Shown here: positions 36,901 to 46,323 of the stretch, piece after piece | Layout of the letters: every line of letters starts with the position of its first letter | Position numbering within the stretch: position 1 is the first letter of the stretch | Source of the DNA: Plecoglossus altivelis | Lineage: Eukaryota > Chordata > Actinopteri > Osmeriformes > Plecoglossidae | Length of the DNA stretch: 64,000 bases | Assembly (NCBI GenBank): GCA_036571765.1 | Contig: BROE01000003.1 | Coordinates: 6,610,336 to 6,674,335 of the forward strand | Direction of reading: 5' to 3' | Program-made: the position numbers and the translations under genes | The notes under the pieces: model-generated | Seen by the model: only the letters and a program-made list of their open reading frames with translations | Database searches by the model: none | Told to the model about the DNA's origin: nothing

Positions 36901-39470
36901 AGGCACCACTGACCCCAAACTTACTATTTTATCATAGAAGTCTTTAGGTATTTTGGATAGGATCTCCACGGGCTCCAGGAGCTCGTAAGGGTCGACCTGT
37001 ACTGCTGGCTCGCCATCGTCGTCGTCGTCTCCGTCCACCTCATCCCCCCGGGAGGCTTGCTGCTGTTCAAACTTCGCCTTCAGGTCCTGCTGGGAGCGCA
37101 GAAAGCGGCTCTGCTTGGGGGCGGAGGTCGGCAGCTTCACCCATTCCTCCTCCAGCTCCTTCAGCTGGGAGAGGAACACAGGACAGACTTAGACCCCCCC
37201 CCACCTCCACATGCAGTAGTTTTGATTATCACGAGACAGGCCACGTTAGGTGGACAAGTGTGGACAAGGAATAGAGAATTTACGGCAGCAGGGTAGTTAG
37301 GACCCATCACCGTAGTTTATAATGGGCACACAGTGTCAGACTTGCAGGATTCTTTTTCTAGACCCCCACTAATACATATGCACTTACCTGTACAGAGTTA
37401 ATGTTCTGGAGGGGGGGACGCAGAGCGTCCCGAATCCATCTGTAAATCTCAATGGCTAATAATTTGGCCTCGTCTCGAACTGCCTTCTCCCGAGACTCAA
37501 ATTGCTTTGGCAACACTTTTACCACAGGCTTCAGAGTGATTATCTTGGAGCCAAACTCACTGAAAAGGGGTGCACAAGATATCAACATTTCAGATCAGTT
37601 TGACATAGCCCACATAAGTCATTCAAATTTTACACAGAAAGGTAAAGCAAGTACTGTCTGGAATCTGTCACTTAAAAAGCATTGTGTAATTTAGTCCAGA
37701 CAAGCCATTGCATCATTAAAGTCAAGGACATTTACTCACGCAAGTCCCTTCCTTAATGTTTCAATGCACGATACAATAATCTTCGGGTTTTTGTTGTCAA
37801 GGCCTTTCAGTAGCTCGTCCTGGACCGCTTCAGCCTTCTCCATCTCTATGTACATGAGGCAGATTTCCATCCCCAGCTCCTTGGCTCGTGCCTTGGGCTG
37901 GTTGAACACCTTCGTAACCACTCCAGAGACAACCTCCCCTGTGGTTCTGAAAACACAAAATCAGGGTTCAACACCCCTGTTCTAGATGCTCTAGAGCAGG
38001 GGTGTCAAACTCAGGTCCTCGAGGGCCGTTGTCCTGAAGGTTTTCGATGTTTCCCTGATGGGTTGGTATCAGGCTTCCACAGAGCATGATAACAACCCAT
38101 TCATTAGAATCAGGTGTGCTGGAGCAGGGTAACATCGAAAACCTTCAGGACAGCGGCCCTCAAGGACCGGAGTTTGACACCACTGATCTAGAAAATCATC
38201 TGCATCTGAAAACTAGCTATTGTCCTTGTGTGGATGGACCTAAACAAGGATGCATCCTTCCAACACCTGAAGCAACAGTGTAATCCATGCCTACACAGGC
38301 CTGACACAATAGAAGTACGTGATGCCAGCCTCTCTATAAATAACCATCAGGCAGGCATCAGGTTACACCACTGTCACCCTCACAGCAGCTCAAAAAGTCT
38401 TGTTTCCCAGAGAGAGCAAAACAAGCAGAGAACAACGTGATTAACCATTCACAAACAGGCTAATCAATAACGCAGACCAATGGACAGACTCATTGTGGCA
38501 AAATCTTGTGACAACTAGTCTATTTCACTTGCTGGTAGACAAAAGTGAACTAGATCTGAAAGAGGAAAGCAGCCAAGATACTGTGGAACTGCCCCTCAGT
38601 CTGTAACCCTACAGGCTACACTGTCAGGTAAACTATGGAAGACAACATACAATCCTCAAAACACACATACAGCGATGAATAGGCTGGTTTTTAAGAGCTC
38701 ATAAGCAAGACTCACTTTGAAGCCACATGGGCATTCTCAATGTAAGCCAGTGCTGCCTCCAGGCCTTTGAGTTGGGCCACGGCATTGGAGTCGGTCACAA
38801 ACTTCTTGATGAGGCCCAGGTACTTCCCCCACTCTGGGCTCTTCTCGTCCTCAATCCTCTGAAACAACTTTAGGGCCTCTTCATACCCGTTCAGTCTGGC
38901 CTTCCATAGCTGGGGGGAAATATCAAACTAACCATCAGCACGGAGATGTGGATCAAAGTACACAGGACACAGACTGTTCTGAACCTGACCTAGATGTAGA
39001 CAACGATCAGCAAGGGCCCCTGCCTTTTATGTTACAATTTGACAGTTGTTTGTTCAAGCAAAAGCAGTGCATGATCATTACTTTGAAGTAAGTATGATCC
39101 TTTGTGGTAACGAAGAGTTATGTTGAGCTCCACAGCATTGTTAGCTGGAATGCCCAACCTACCCTTTTAGATAGAAAGAACCAATGCAGCAAACAGAACC
39201 AATGCATAACATTACCATCTTGGGACAGACTGGTACAAATTTTTGGAGCATGTACTATAGTCGGCAGGCGGAAGACTAATATAGCAGATGTGAAGAACGG
39301 TAGATTGTTAGGTTTGTCAAAAAACACTGAAGCAGGGTTGTGTAATACTGCTTTCTAACAATAGGCTACAATAGTTTGTAAGCTGAGATGTAATTAGGAA
39401 AAGCAGCATTCACCTTGTGTTCACATTTCTGGTCGACGGGCAACTTCATCCACTCACTGTCATCGCCCAT
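22578..39470 (-). CDS. ckap5: Cytoskeleton-associated protein 5 (XMAP215/ch-TOG microtubule polymerase)
   Basis: Complete minus-strand gene. The 41 coding exons total 6,135 bp, giving 2,044 aa against about 2,032 in human. The ATG at 39,470 has a strong Kozak context (GGCACCATGG) and begins MGDDSEWMKLPVDQKCEHK, nearly identical to human. The stop is at 22,578-22,580. The protein adds tubulin dimers to microtubule plus ends through five N-terminal TOG domains and supports spindle and centrosome function. It binds TACC3 and clathrin at spindles through its C-terminal part (family knowledge). All inferred introns are GT-AG and every junction keeps phase, so I see no frameshift or lost exon. The transcript is divergent from cstpp1. 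Exon coordinates are given in the block entries. Confidence 0.97.
25999..26245. mobile_element. Candidate MITE with 12-bp inverted ends
   Basis: TTTAGATCAGTG at 25,999-26,010 is perfectly inverted at 26,234-26,245. The ends resemble a hAT family pattern (CAGTG...CACTG). It lies in ckap5 intron 31. No direct target duplication could be recognised, so the assignment is tentative. Confidence 0.4.
26797..26930. repeat. AT-rich (TATG)n/(TATA)n/(TCTA)n satellite
   Basis: Mixed TATG, TATA and TAGA/TCTA units, with partly palindromic TATATAGATATATATAGA arms, in ckap5 intron 31. Confidence 0.9.
27537..29044 (-). CDS. ckap5: ckap5 coding exons 26-30: TOG5
   Basis: Exons 28,919-29,044; 28,655-28,804; 28,364-28,567; 28,016-28,151; 27,537-27,730 (about residues 1,156-1,425). 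They include KWNFMTPRDEYVEQLKTQM, LKWFTLRFFDTNTTVLMK and AVHIGDRDTSVRNAALNTV, which match human TOG5. A (CA)n run and a GGAC tetranucleotide repeat lie in the flanking introns. Confidence 0.93.
27950..27981. repeat. (AC)n microsatellite
   Basis: A CA run of about 32 bp in the ckap5 intron just downstream of exon 29. Confidence 0.95.
28604..28642. repeat. (GGAC)n tetranucleotide repeat
   Basis: About nine GGAC/ACGG units with one CAGA variant, ending about 12 bp beyond ckap5 exon 27 in the following intron. Confidence 0.92.
29581..31359 (-). CDS. ckap5: ckap5 coding exons 19-25: TOG4 and linker
   Basis: Exons 31,185-31,359; 30,946-31,059; 30,666-30,794; 30,359-30,553 encode TOG4 (about residues 848-1,052; SKIGDKNWKIRKEGLDE and CLEDRNGDVRKKAQEALP are diagnostic). 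Exons 30,166-30,289; 29,988-30,079; 29,581-29,673 encode the Lys/Pro/Ser linker and are the least conserved part of the N-terminal half. Confidence 0.92.
31498..35085 (-). CDS. ckap5: ckap5 coding exons 11-18: basic linker, TOG3, acidic linker
   Basis: Exons 34,924-35,085 and 34,712-34,810 encode a Lys/Pro/Ala-rich linker of the kind that contacts the microtubule lattice. Exons 34,486-34,596; 32,712-32,804; 32,446-32,631; 32,228-32,322; 31,811-31,994 encode TOG3 (about residues 579-801). Exon 31,498-31,637 is a Glu/Asp-rich linker. Intron 13 (32,805-34,485, about 1.7 kb) is the largest intron of the coding part and holds an old retroelement tail. Confidence 0.92.
33270..33622 (+). repeat. Probable old retroelement 3' end
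   Basis: The stretch includes a repeated unit TGCACTACTGTGTATA followed by C runs (33,346-33,400) and ends in GAATAAAACAGATTCTGATTCAG, a style common at the 3' ends of teleost non-LTR elements. It lies antisense in ckap5 intron 13. I cannot name the family. Confidence 0.4.
35288..36713 (-). CDS. ckap5: ckap5 coding exons 6-10: TOG2
   Basis: Exons 36,600-36,713; 36,327-36,431; 36,048-36,137; 35,624-35,788; 35,288-35,416 (residues 291-491). Typical TOG HEAT-repeat phrases are present, such as [20 protein letters not shown] and NDSAPEVRDAAFEALGTA, the latter closely matching human TOG2. Confidence 0.93.
36925..39470 (-). CDS. ckap5: ckap5 coding exons 1-5: TOG1
   Basis: Exons 39,414-39,470; 38,716-38,909; 37,740-37,946; 37,388-37,559; 36,925-37,164 (residues 1-290). 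TOG1 ends in exon 4 and early exon 5. The rest of exon 5 is the charged linker to TOG2, including a run of six acidic residues near DEVDGDDDDDGE. Intron 2 (37,947-38,715) contains a hAT-like MITE. Confidence 0.93.
37997..38185. mobile_element. hAT-like MITE (189 bp)
   Basis: The ends are near-perfect inverted repeats: CAGGGGTGTCAAACTC at the left and GAGTTTGACACCACTG at the right. Flanking 8-mers CTCTAGAG (37,989-37,996) and ATCTAGAA (38,186-38,193) share six central bases and fit the NTCTAGAN target of hAT elements, with the outer bases mutated or not duplicated. An internal inverted stretch (TCCTGAAGGTTTTCGATG and its complement) makes the unit partly palindromic. It lies in ckap5 intron 2. 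Confidence 0.75.
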
Positions 39471-39507
39471 GGTGCCTTCTGGATGGGTTTCTCTTCAGCC
39501 AAGATAT
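39471..39507 (-). other. ckap5: ckap5 5' UTR portion of the first coding exon
   Basis: A pyrimidine-containing acceptor (TATATTCCAG on the minus strand) precedes this 37-bp leader segment, which runs directly into the start codon. It would be spliced to the upstream non-coding exon near 40,944. Confidence 0.7.
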
Positions 39508-40943
39508 CTGGAATATAAACTTTAATTAAACTGCAAATATTAAAGTCAAAGATATCTCAATTAACAGCTGTGGGTGCTCATTCGCTGTGTTTTATGGTAC
39601 CATAGACACAATAATTGAAACAATATAAAATGGAATACCTTAATTTGAAAGCATAGTTTATATAAAGAGGTTGAGTTGTAATTCCAGGTGGTAATCAAGG
39701 TTATGCTATATTTAACAAGCATCAAAACAATTATTTTCCTCTTTACCAATACAATATACTATGTGGACTAACAGCAATTAAAGACGGCCAAAAATATTGA
39801 GCAAACCCCTTATCGACCAAGATCAACATTGTAGCTCAAAACAAAAATACAGTAGGACAAGGATGACAAACTATTAGAGCTGCAGGGTGTTGTAAAGGCT
39901 GTCTCTGTACTGCAAGCATCTCTCTGTATTGTTTGTGTTTAAGACTAACATGTGATTCCCTAATGCACTCGGTGGGCTGTCGTTTCAGATTACATATTGA
40001 TCCATGGTTGCGGAATAAACAGCTTTACGGAATAAACACCTCTGCATCCCTCCATCCTCTAGAACGTGCACAGCCTATAGGTTTCTATAGGCGGTTAAAT
40101 GGCCTATAGGCCATTAGGCCACTATATACTATGACTTTGGAGATAGGATACCATGTTGAGCTAGCTGTCTTGGGATCAGTTTTAGAACGTTTAGAACGTT
40201 TTATCTATGGACACGTTGGCTGCATGTCCAAGCTGAGAACAAAAACTGCGACACCACCCTTTTCAATCACCTTATGTGCACGCTTGCTTGCCTCAAGTGG
40301 ACTAAAAAGATAATACCAACTAACACCGATGTAATGTACAAAAGGCGGAATTCTTTGCATATATGACTAATACTACTACGCCAAATACTGACAAGAAGCG
40401 AGCATCCGTGAGGCGCTGTCTAGCCTGGTTGTGTCGTGGTTGCCGTTTCTGGGTGTGCGAACGTCGGCTAATGAAATCGTAACACCAGTGTGGGTAGCAA
40501 CGGCAGGCAAAGCTATAGCTGCTACTATTAACAACTAGCAAGTGCTAGCTAGCTAAACTAGCAAGCTGGCCTGAGTAGTTAGGTAGCAAAAATCCAGCGG
40601 TGGTTTTAGTATAAATGCTAACCAGCACAGTGTAGACAGGGCGAGACTGCTAGAGAGAATACGTCGAATAAAACCATATGCAAGCCAGCATACAGAAAAT
40701 GGAACACCCAATATTGTTTGATACAAGCTAGGTTTACGAACTGCAGCTGGATGGCGGGCTGGACGGCGGGATACCATGGCTAAGCTAACTATGGAGCTAT
40801 ATCATTCGCAACAGGCCTAGAAAAAAACGCAGCTTTGACTGTACAAGCTACGTGTGCTGACATTGTGCAGTGTGACCGTCAACGGGGCTTGAATTTGTCT
40901 CATTGTGCAAGAATTAATAAAACAGTACAAAACGTTGAATTAC

Positions 40944-41030
40944 CTGTCAGTCTATCTCGAGGCAAAGAGATGTTGGCTAGCTAGCTATGTAGATGCAATC
41001 GATGTTCGTTCATCATAGTCTGGGTAGCTA
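40944..41030 (-). other. ckap5: Probable ckap5 5' non-coding exon
   Basis: On the minus strand, sequence ending CTCGAGATAGACTGACAG is followed by a GTAATT donor at 40,943. This gives the most convincing first-exon donor upstream of the ATG exon. The 5' boundary (transcription start) is only approximate. Confidence 0.5.
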
Positions 41031-41558
41031 AATTGAAACGCCTCCAAGGGCGGAGATTTTAAATGGGAGAGAACATGTGAAATGGGCGCTACCCAAAGCC
41101 GTACTACGTCATGTCTGTCAAGTTCAAATTCTAGTCGAGAGCGGCCTACAGTGCTTTAATTGTTAATGTTAATTTGGGACCCGGAAAATTCTTTATTTTT
41201 TAAATATATTTTTTTATATAAATATAGGGAGGGAGGAGGTAGCAGCAAATCAGATAATGAGTGTGTGCATAAATATCTGTGCGGGTAGGGCATTGAGCAA
41301 TTTAAAAACATTGTGTTGGTGGTACGGTTGTTAGTGGTTATTTTGCGTCGTCTCTAGCAAAGGGAAACCCCGCCCGTAGAGGATACGTCGTTTTATAAAA
41401 CAGGCTTACCCGTAAGAGTTGTCAGAATTTACAGTAACCATGGAAGCCTAATCTGAAGTCGGCTACAAAATGGTAGCCTAGCTCTAGCTAGGGAATGTAG
41501 AAATAACACCAGATAGCTAGCACCAGAAACGTATGATTTTGCAAATACCAATACAAAT
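41031..41558. promoter_or_regulatory. Bidirectional ckap5/cstpp1 promoter region
   Basis: About 0.5 kb separates the inferred ckap5 first exon (minus) from the cstpp1 start codon (plus). It contains GGCGG-AGAT-TTTAAA-TGG (41,049-41,066), laid out like a CDE/CHR cell-cycle element; a TACGTCA ATF/CREB-like site (about 41,105-41,111); CCCCGCCC (about 41,369-41,375); and a TTTTATAAAA TATA-like box (about 41,391-41,400) upstream of cstpp1. Start sites are inferred. Confidence 0.6.
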
Positions 41559-41574
41559 ATGTGCACTAAAATGA
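41533..41574 (+). other. cstpp1: Short upstream ORF overlapping the cstpp1 start
   Basis: An ATG at 41,533 opens a 13-codon frame, out of frame with cstpp1, that ends at TGA 41,572-41,574. Its stop overlaps the second in-frame cstpp1 ATG (41,571-41,573) as ATGA. It matters only if transcription begins upstream of 41,533. Confidence 0.5.
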
Positions 41575-44500
41575 ATCGATTCAATACAGCTCTTTCAGTG
41601 GACGATTACCTAGGTAAGTGCACAGCAGGTGTTTATATAGCGTTGCTAGTATGGTTAGTTAATGCTACAGTAGTAGTGTAGGCTACTAGTACATACGGTA
41701 GCCTAGCTGCAGAAAGAGACAAAGTATAAAACTACCAGCGGAATATATTTAGCGTAAGCACGATGCAAGCGTAACCATCCATTTAATTTAAGCTTAGAAG
41801 CAGTTCCGCTGTGCTTGAGTTTCAACGTTATTTTTTTAACCTTATGGTTCGCCCATATATCTTCCTCGCCTTTCATCTCTTCATCTTTTAAATTCCATTC
41901 CTGTAGGCGAAACGAATGTGCTTTTCTATCTAAATGATGCAGTGACTCAACTATTGGAACACAAGGAGGAATACATCCAGTTTGGCTTGGTTCGCTACTT
42001 TGCTGAGTAGTAAGTCATCTTTAGGATTTTGCTGAATAACAGTTGCCATAGCAATGTGTTAAGTGAATTCATAAAATGAGTCCGTCAGCTAGCAAGTGCA
42101 TAAAACCATCCAGATAACCAAATTGCATCCCTGACTTCTGGTCTTTCAAAATCCGTCCTTGCTTCTTCAGTTTTGTAATATGAAAGGTTGTTGAATAATG
42201 AAGTTCAAGATGTGTTTTCTTTGCTCTGTCTGTAAGAATGTGGTTGTGTTTCCTGTGTGCCCAGCTTCAGCAGTGTGAAGAATGGCAACCATGTTCTCTT
42301 CAGGGAGTTCAGCTACATCAAGGCCACACCTCACAACAGGGCCTCCTTCATCCGAGTCTTCTGGAGGTGCTACAGGCAGATTGGGAAGAACGGAGGTAGG
42401 ACTTATGTCTCTCTGTCAATCCATTTGACCAGGTGTGGTTCAGCATTCAGGTTCAGGAGTTATTTGTGTAGTTGAATGTATATCAATATGTCATCATCTT
42501 AGTGCTAATTTCAATTTTCTGATATTCTGTTCTATTATGTTCTGGGTGTTTCTGTACTTTCCCAGACCTCCTAGCAATGCTGGAGTATAGCTCCCTGCTG
42601 CAGCTCCTCTGTCCAGACTTCCCACTGGAGATGGTTCAGAATGCAGCCAGGTCTGTTGTGGCAATTGTTTATTACCTTATACTTTTATAATAAAAAATTC
42701 AAATAATTAGTAATCTCATTCATGCCTTGATATAATCCATTCTTCTAGGATTGTTTTGATGGAAGATGCCCTGGACTCCCTGCTGTCCTTTTCCGACTTC
42801 CTCTACTCTTTCCAACTGCAGTTCTACTTTGGGGGTAAGCATCAAGGCGTTATTGCTGGTCCCGAATACATCCCTTGTCCCTATTTACCTGTGAATATCT
42901 AAAGGTATTGGATAAATCATTACTATTCAACACTGATAGTGAATATCCCCTGATAGATACATACATGTACTTTCCATTGACAGAGTTCCTAGAGAGTGTT
43001 TCCATGATCTACCAGGACCTGCTGTCAGGCAAAAGCCCCAACACAGTAATCGTTCCCACCTCCACGTCAGTGGAGCAGCTTCACCCGGTGGCAGCTGAGG
43101 AGGACGACACCCAGGAGGGGGTGGACTCCTCTCTGTTTGGGGATTGCATTGAGGGCCTCTGTGAGAGGTTCAAATACAGGTAACAACAGTGTAATATTTG
43201 TAATGTTTTCCACCCCCATCACACAGACACTAGCCTAACTCACTATACCTGTATGGGTGGTCTGAAGGTGTATAGACCCATGGTAGCTTTGCGACCAACT
43301 GGCTTTTGCTCCAATGCTGTTAGGGTTACTCCTACCCTTGATAGGTTAAGGGCTGGTAGGTGACTAGTGTTGGGTGTGTAACCAAAGAGCTTTGAGTTGT
43401 GGAACTTCTGTGCTCCTGCCAAGCCACCCTTCCACCCTGGCCATCAGAGAGGTCCTGGAGCAGAGCCAGAAAGTCTCATTCTACAGCTATCTCATGGCTC
43501 TGGCCAGGCATGAAGACATCAACCAGGACATTGGTAAGGCATCATATATACTATAGCTATATATTTAGTGAGTGATAATCAATGTTAAGAGCAAGCTTGT
43601 TTGCGGTGTGAAACTTGTCTTATATTTGGCATTAGATGGGTTTCTACTACAGGAATTTTCTCTTTAACTCAGGGAGCAAAAAGCAGTTACCAAATAAGTT
43701 CTCCCCAAAATACAGGACACTATTCACTTTTGGTGGTGAGGCTTGCAGAGCCAAAGATTTATGATTGGTATGGTTGGTTGAGCGCTCCCAGTAAAATTGA
43801 ACAGTTTTCAAATAATTATTCAAGCTCCAATTTAACGTTCCGCGGACGCAAGTTTCGACAACATGGAGAATAGTAGAATAGAATAGAAGAACAAAGTCTA
43901 GAACACTATTGAGAGAAGCTAAAGCAAGATCATAAGAACGTCAAGGACAACACAAACAGAAGTGGCTCTGTCTGGTGGACCAACAAGTGGTTTGACCGCT
44001 TTTATACAGTGTGGTGAGTACAATAGCAAACTCATTTAGCTATTATCCTAGGGAAGGTTCCTGTAGTGCAAATATGGCGAACAAAGGCCTAAAGAGACCC
44101 TCTAATTCTTTAAGATGTGTTTCTGAGGAAGACATGTTCTGGTCAGTTGAGGTGGAAAAGCTGCTTTAGTGGATGTGAGATGTTTTTATCATACTAGTCA
44201 GTGTTGATAATTATACCTGATGATTTTACCCAGGCGCTCTGCCCAACAAGTCTGAACTGCTCATTGACCCAGAAATGGACCAGGAAGTGGAGAAGCTGTG
44301 AGTTTTCTGGGAGGCAGCATGCTGTAGTCCTCGATCTATGAAGACATGTTACTAGATTTTATTTATAGCGATTTACAAAGTAATTTACATTAAATGAAGA
44401 GTAGCCCCCCTTTCACCCCCTTTCTCTCCAGCATCTCCCAGGTCGCCATCAGCCCCACGTCCAACAGCAGCAGCAGTGCTCCGGGGCTGAAGGAGCCCCC

Positions 44501-44597
44501 CAGGAAGGCCTCTCCTCGCAAGTCACTGCATCACCGCAAGAGGATAGAGATGGAGAGTGATGGCTCCACAGAGGAGACTGACTCCTCGGAGAACTGA
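41559..44597 (+). CDS. cstpp1: Centriolar satellite-associated tubulin polyglutamylase complex regulator 1 (C11orf49)
   Basis: Complete plus-strand gene with nine coding exons: 41,559-41,613; 41,907-42,009; 42,265-42,395; 42,566-42,650; 42,749-42,834; 42,984-43,179; 43,424-43,533; 44,234-44,297; 44,432-44,597. The total is 996 bp, 331 aa. The family protein acts at centriolar satellites and helps localise the tubulin polyglutamylase complex (family knowledge). Visible hallmarks are NHVLFREFSYIKATPHNRASF, LLQLLCPDFPLE, SGKSPNTVIVPTS and the acidic end ESDGSTEETDSSEN, all close to the human protein. Two in-frame ATGs exist (41,559 and 41,571). The second aligns better with the mammalian start and would give 327 aa. 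All introns are GT-AG and phase-consistent. The exon 7 acceptor (43,422-43,423) has a weaker pyrimidine tract. Confidence 0.95.
43534..44233 (+). other. cstpp1: cstpp1 intron 7
   Basis: A 700-bp intron without recognisable repeats apart from a short GAATA-rich run near 43,870-43,890. A 90-codon open frame within it (43,601-43,873) has no flanking splice logic or family resemblance. Confidence 0.7.
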
Positions 44598-45008
44598 CCG
44601 CTCAACTCCCTCAACCCTGGACCTCCACCACCTTTGACCTTGTCCCACCTCTGACCTCTACCGATCCCTGGCCCCACCCCTGACTTCATGTACCTTAGAC
44701 CCCATCGCTGAACCCTAACTTCTATCCTAGACCCATAGACACACAAACTCACTGGGTATTTTGCTGTGGCCTACAGTAACACTGCAAACCATCTGTAGAG
44801 CATGACTACTGTCTGGACCTGGTAATGGTAAAAACTACCCACATCTTCATCATAGGGATATTATACAAGTATACTCAATTGTTTACACATATGCTAATGA
44901 AAATCAAATGCAGTTAATGTGGTTGTAAATAAGTGTTAGCTATCTTATTTCAGCTGTCTATGTGTCCCAGTGTTATGCAAAATAATGTTCCTATAATATC
45001 CTATCCTA

Positions 45009-45014
45009 ATTAAA
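45009..45014 (+). terminator. cstpp1: Probable cstpp1 poly(A) signal
   Basis: ATTAAA about 410 bp after the stop codon is the first plausible signal in an AT-rich 3' end. Confidence 0.5.
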
Positions 45015-45136
45015 TATGTATCAATTAATATATTGTGTGACCATCATCAATGAAAGTGATTACAGCTGTAGTTTGTGATTGCAGTAACAATTGACGGAGG
45101 AGAGACACGAGAGACAGGACCGAGGCTGCCCTAGGG

Positions 45137-45142
45137 TTTATT
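45137..45142 (-). terminator. mapk8ip1: Probable mapk8ip1 poly(A) signal
   Basis: AATAAA on the minus strand about 1.2 kb after the mapk8ip1 stop, defining a 3' UTR of roughly 45,120-46,323. It lies only about 120 bp from the convergent cstpp1 signal. Confidence 0.55.
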
Positions 45143-46323
45143 AAGACTGGATCAACCTGTCCTGTTCTCTACATCACTATACACTGGTAACATGCGACAA
45201 ACAGGCTGATTTCAAACCCAAGCAACATGTCTGGACAAACATCATACATCTACACATGTCGACTCCTGCACTGTCAGGGAACCCATCAAAATAATAAGGC
45301 AACACTTCATGAAGTCACAATAAATAGAAAATAGGCACTACACGTAGCTGTGGCATACGATTTAGCGAACACGGTCTCTCAGGTGTTGGAGGGTCATGGA
45401 AAGGAAGAAAAAGCAGAGTGATTCATACACCATAACCCTCAGATTATTGGACTTCATACAGTAACTGAATTCCATACAACACACACCATCCACACTAAAC
45501 ACATGATATTAGGTCACGAATGAGTATGTTACAACACCATAAATTCTCTTGTCATGTACATGGTCTACATGTAGTTAATAAACATTATGTTCCATAATAT
45601 GATCAAAAATGCACTGAAAAATGACACTGCAAAGTTGCAGGTGTGTAAGCATGGAGATTTCTTTATGATGGGATGTGTCTCGTGTTTCTTAAGATTGTCA
45701 TTTGTAAGGTTTAAAACACAACAGTGTTACATACATATTCAGAGAAATTGATCTTGAAATAAAAAAATTAAGAACAATGTGTATAATACTAGCATTGAGA
45801 TAGATCCTTCTTTCTGACTTCTCAGTTGCTACATTAGTTTCACTAGGTCTATGGCAAGAAATGGTACATTTCTATTTTTGGTTCAGATGAGAAAGACAAG
45901 GTGCCCGTCTTCATTTATTTAAAGCATGTGAATGATGTGTGGATGTTGACAATGCTTTAGATTAAAACCTTCTAATCCAGAATACATACTGTCAAATCTG
46001 AATCTGCTCCAAATTTCAGTGAATATCAAGAACATTGTTTTGGCCTGTAAACATTTAAAAGGAAAACACATGAATGTTTTGTTGTGGTATTTGACTGGTA
46101 ATGTTTTCAGTTTGGCTCGATGTATCTCATGTCAGATGTACTTCTCAGCTGCTGCTTACTACAATTATACAGACTTATAGCTCTTTATTATAAATAACAA
46201 ATGTGAATATTATTTTATGAAACAGCCAAAGCTTTTCCATTAATCTCTGTAAACTGTAAGTTTACAAACCCAACCATGCAAGTCCTTAGATGACAATTCG
46301 GGGGCACTTTTTAGTTATTGAAC
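45143..46323 (-). other. mapk8ip1: mapk8ip1 3' UTR (inferred)
   Basis: Non-coding AT-rich sequence between the stop codon and the poly(A) signal, free of repeats and other genes. Confidence 0.6.

Noticed and set aside
43601..43873. Possible extra cstpp1 exon inside intron 7
   Set aside because: The exon 7 to exon 8 junction already keeps phase and matches the mammalian protein, and this stretch has no resemblance to it.
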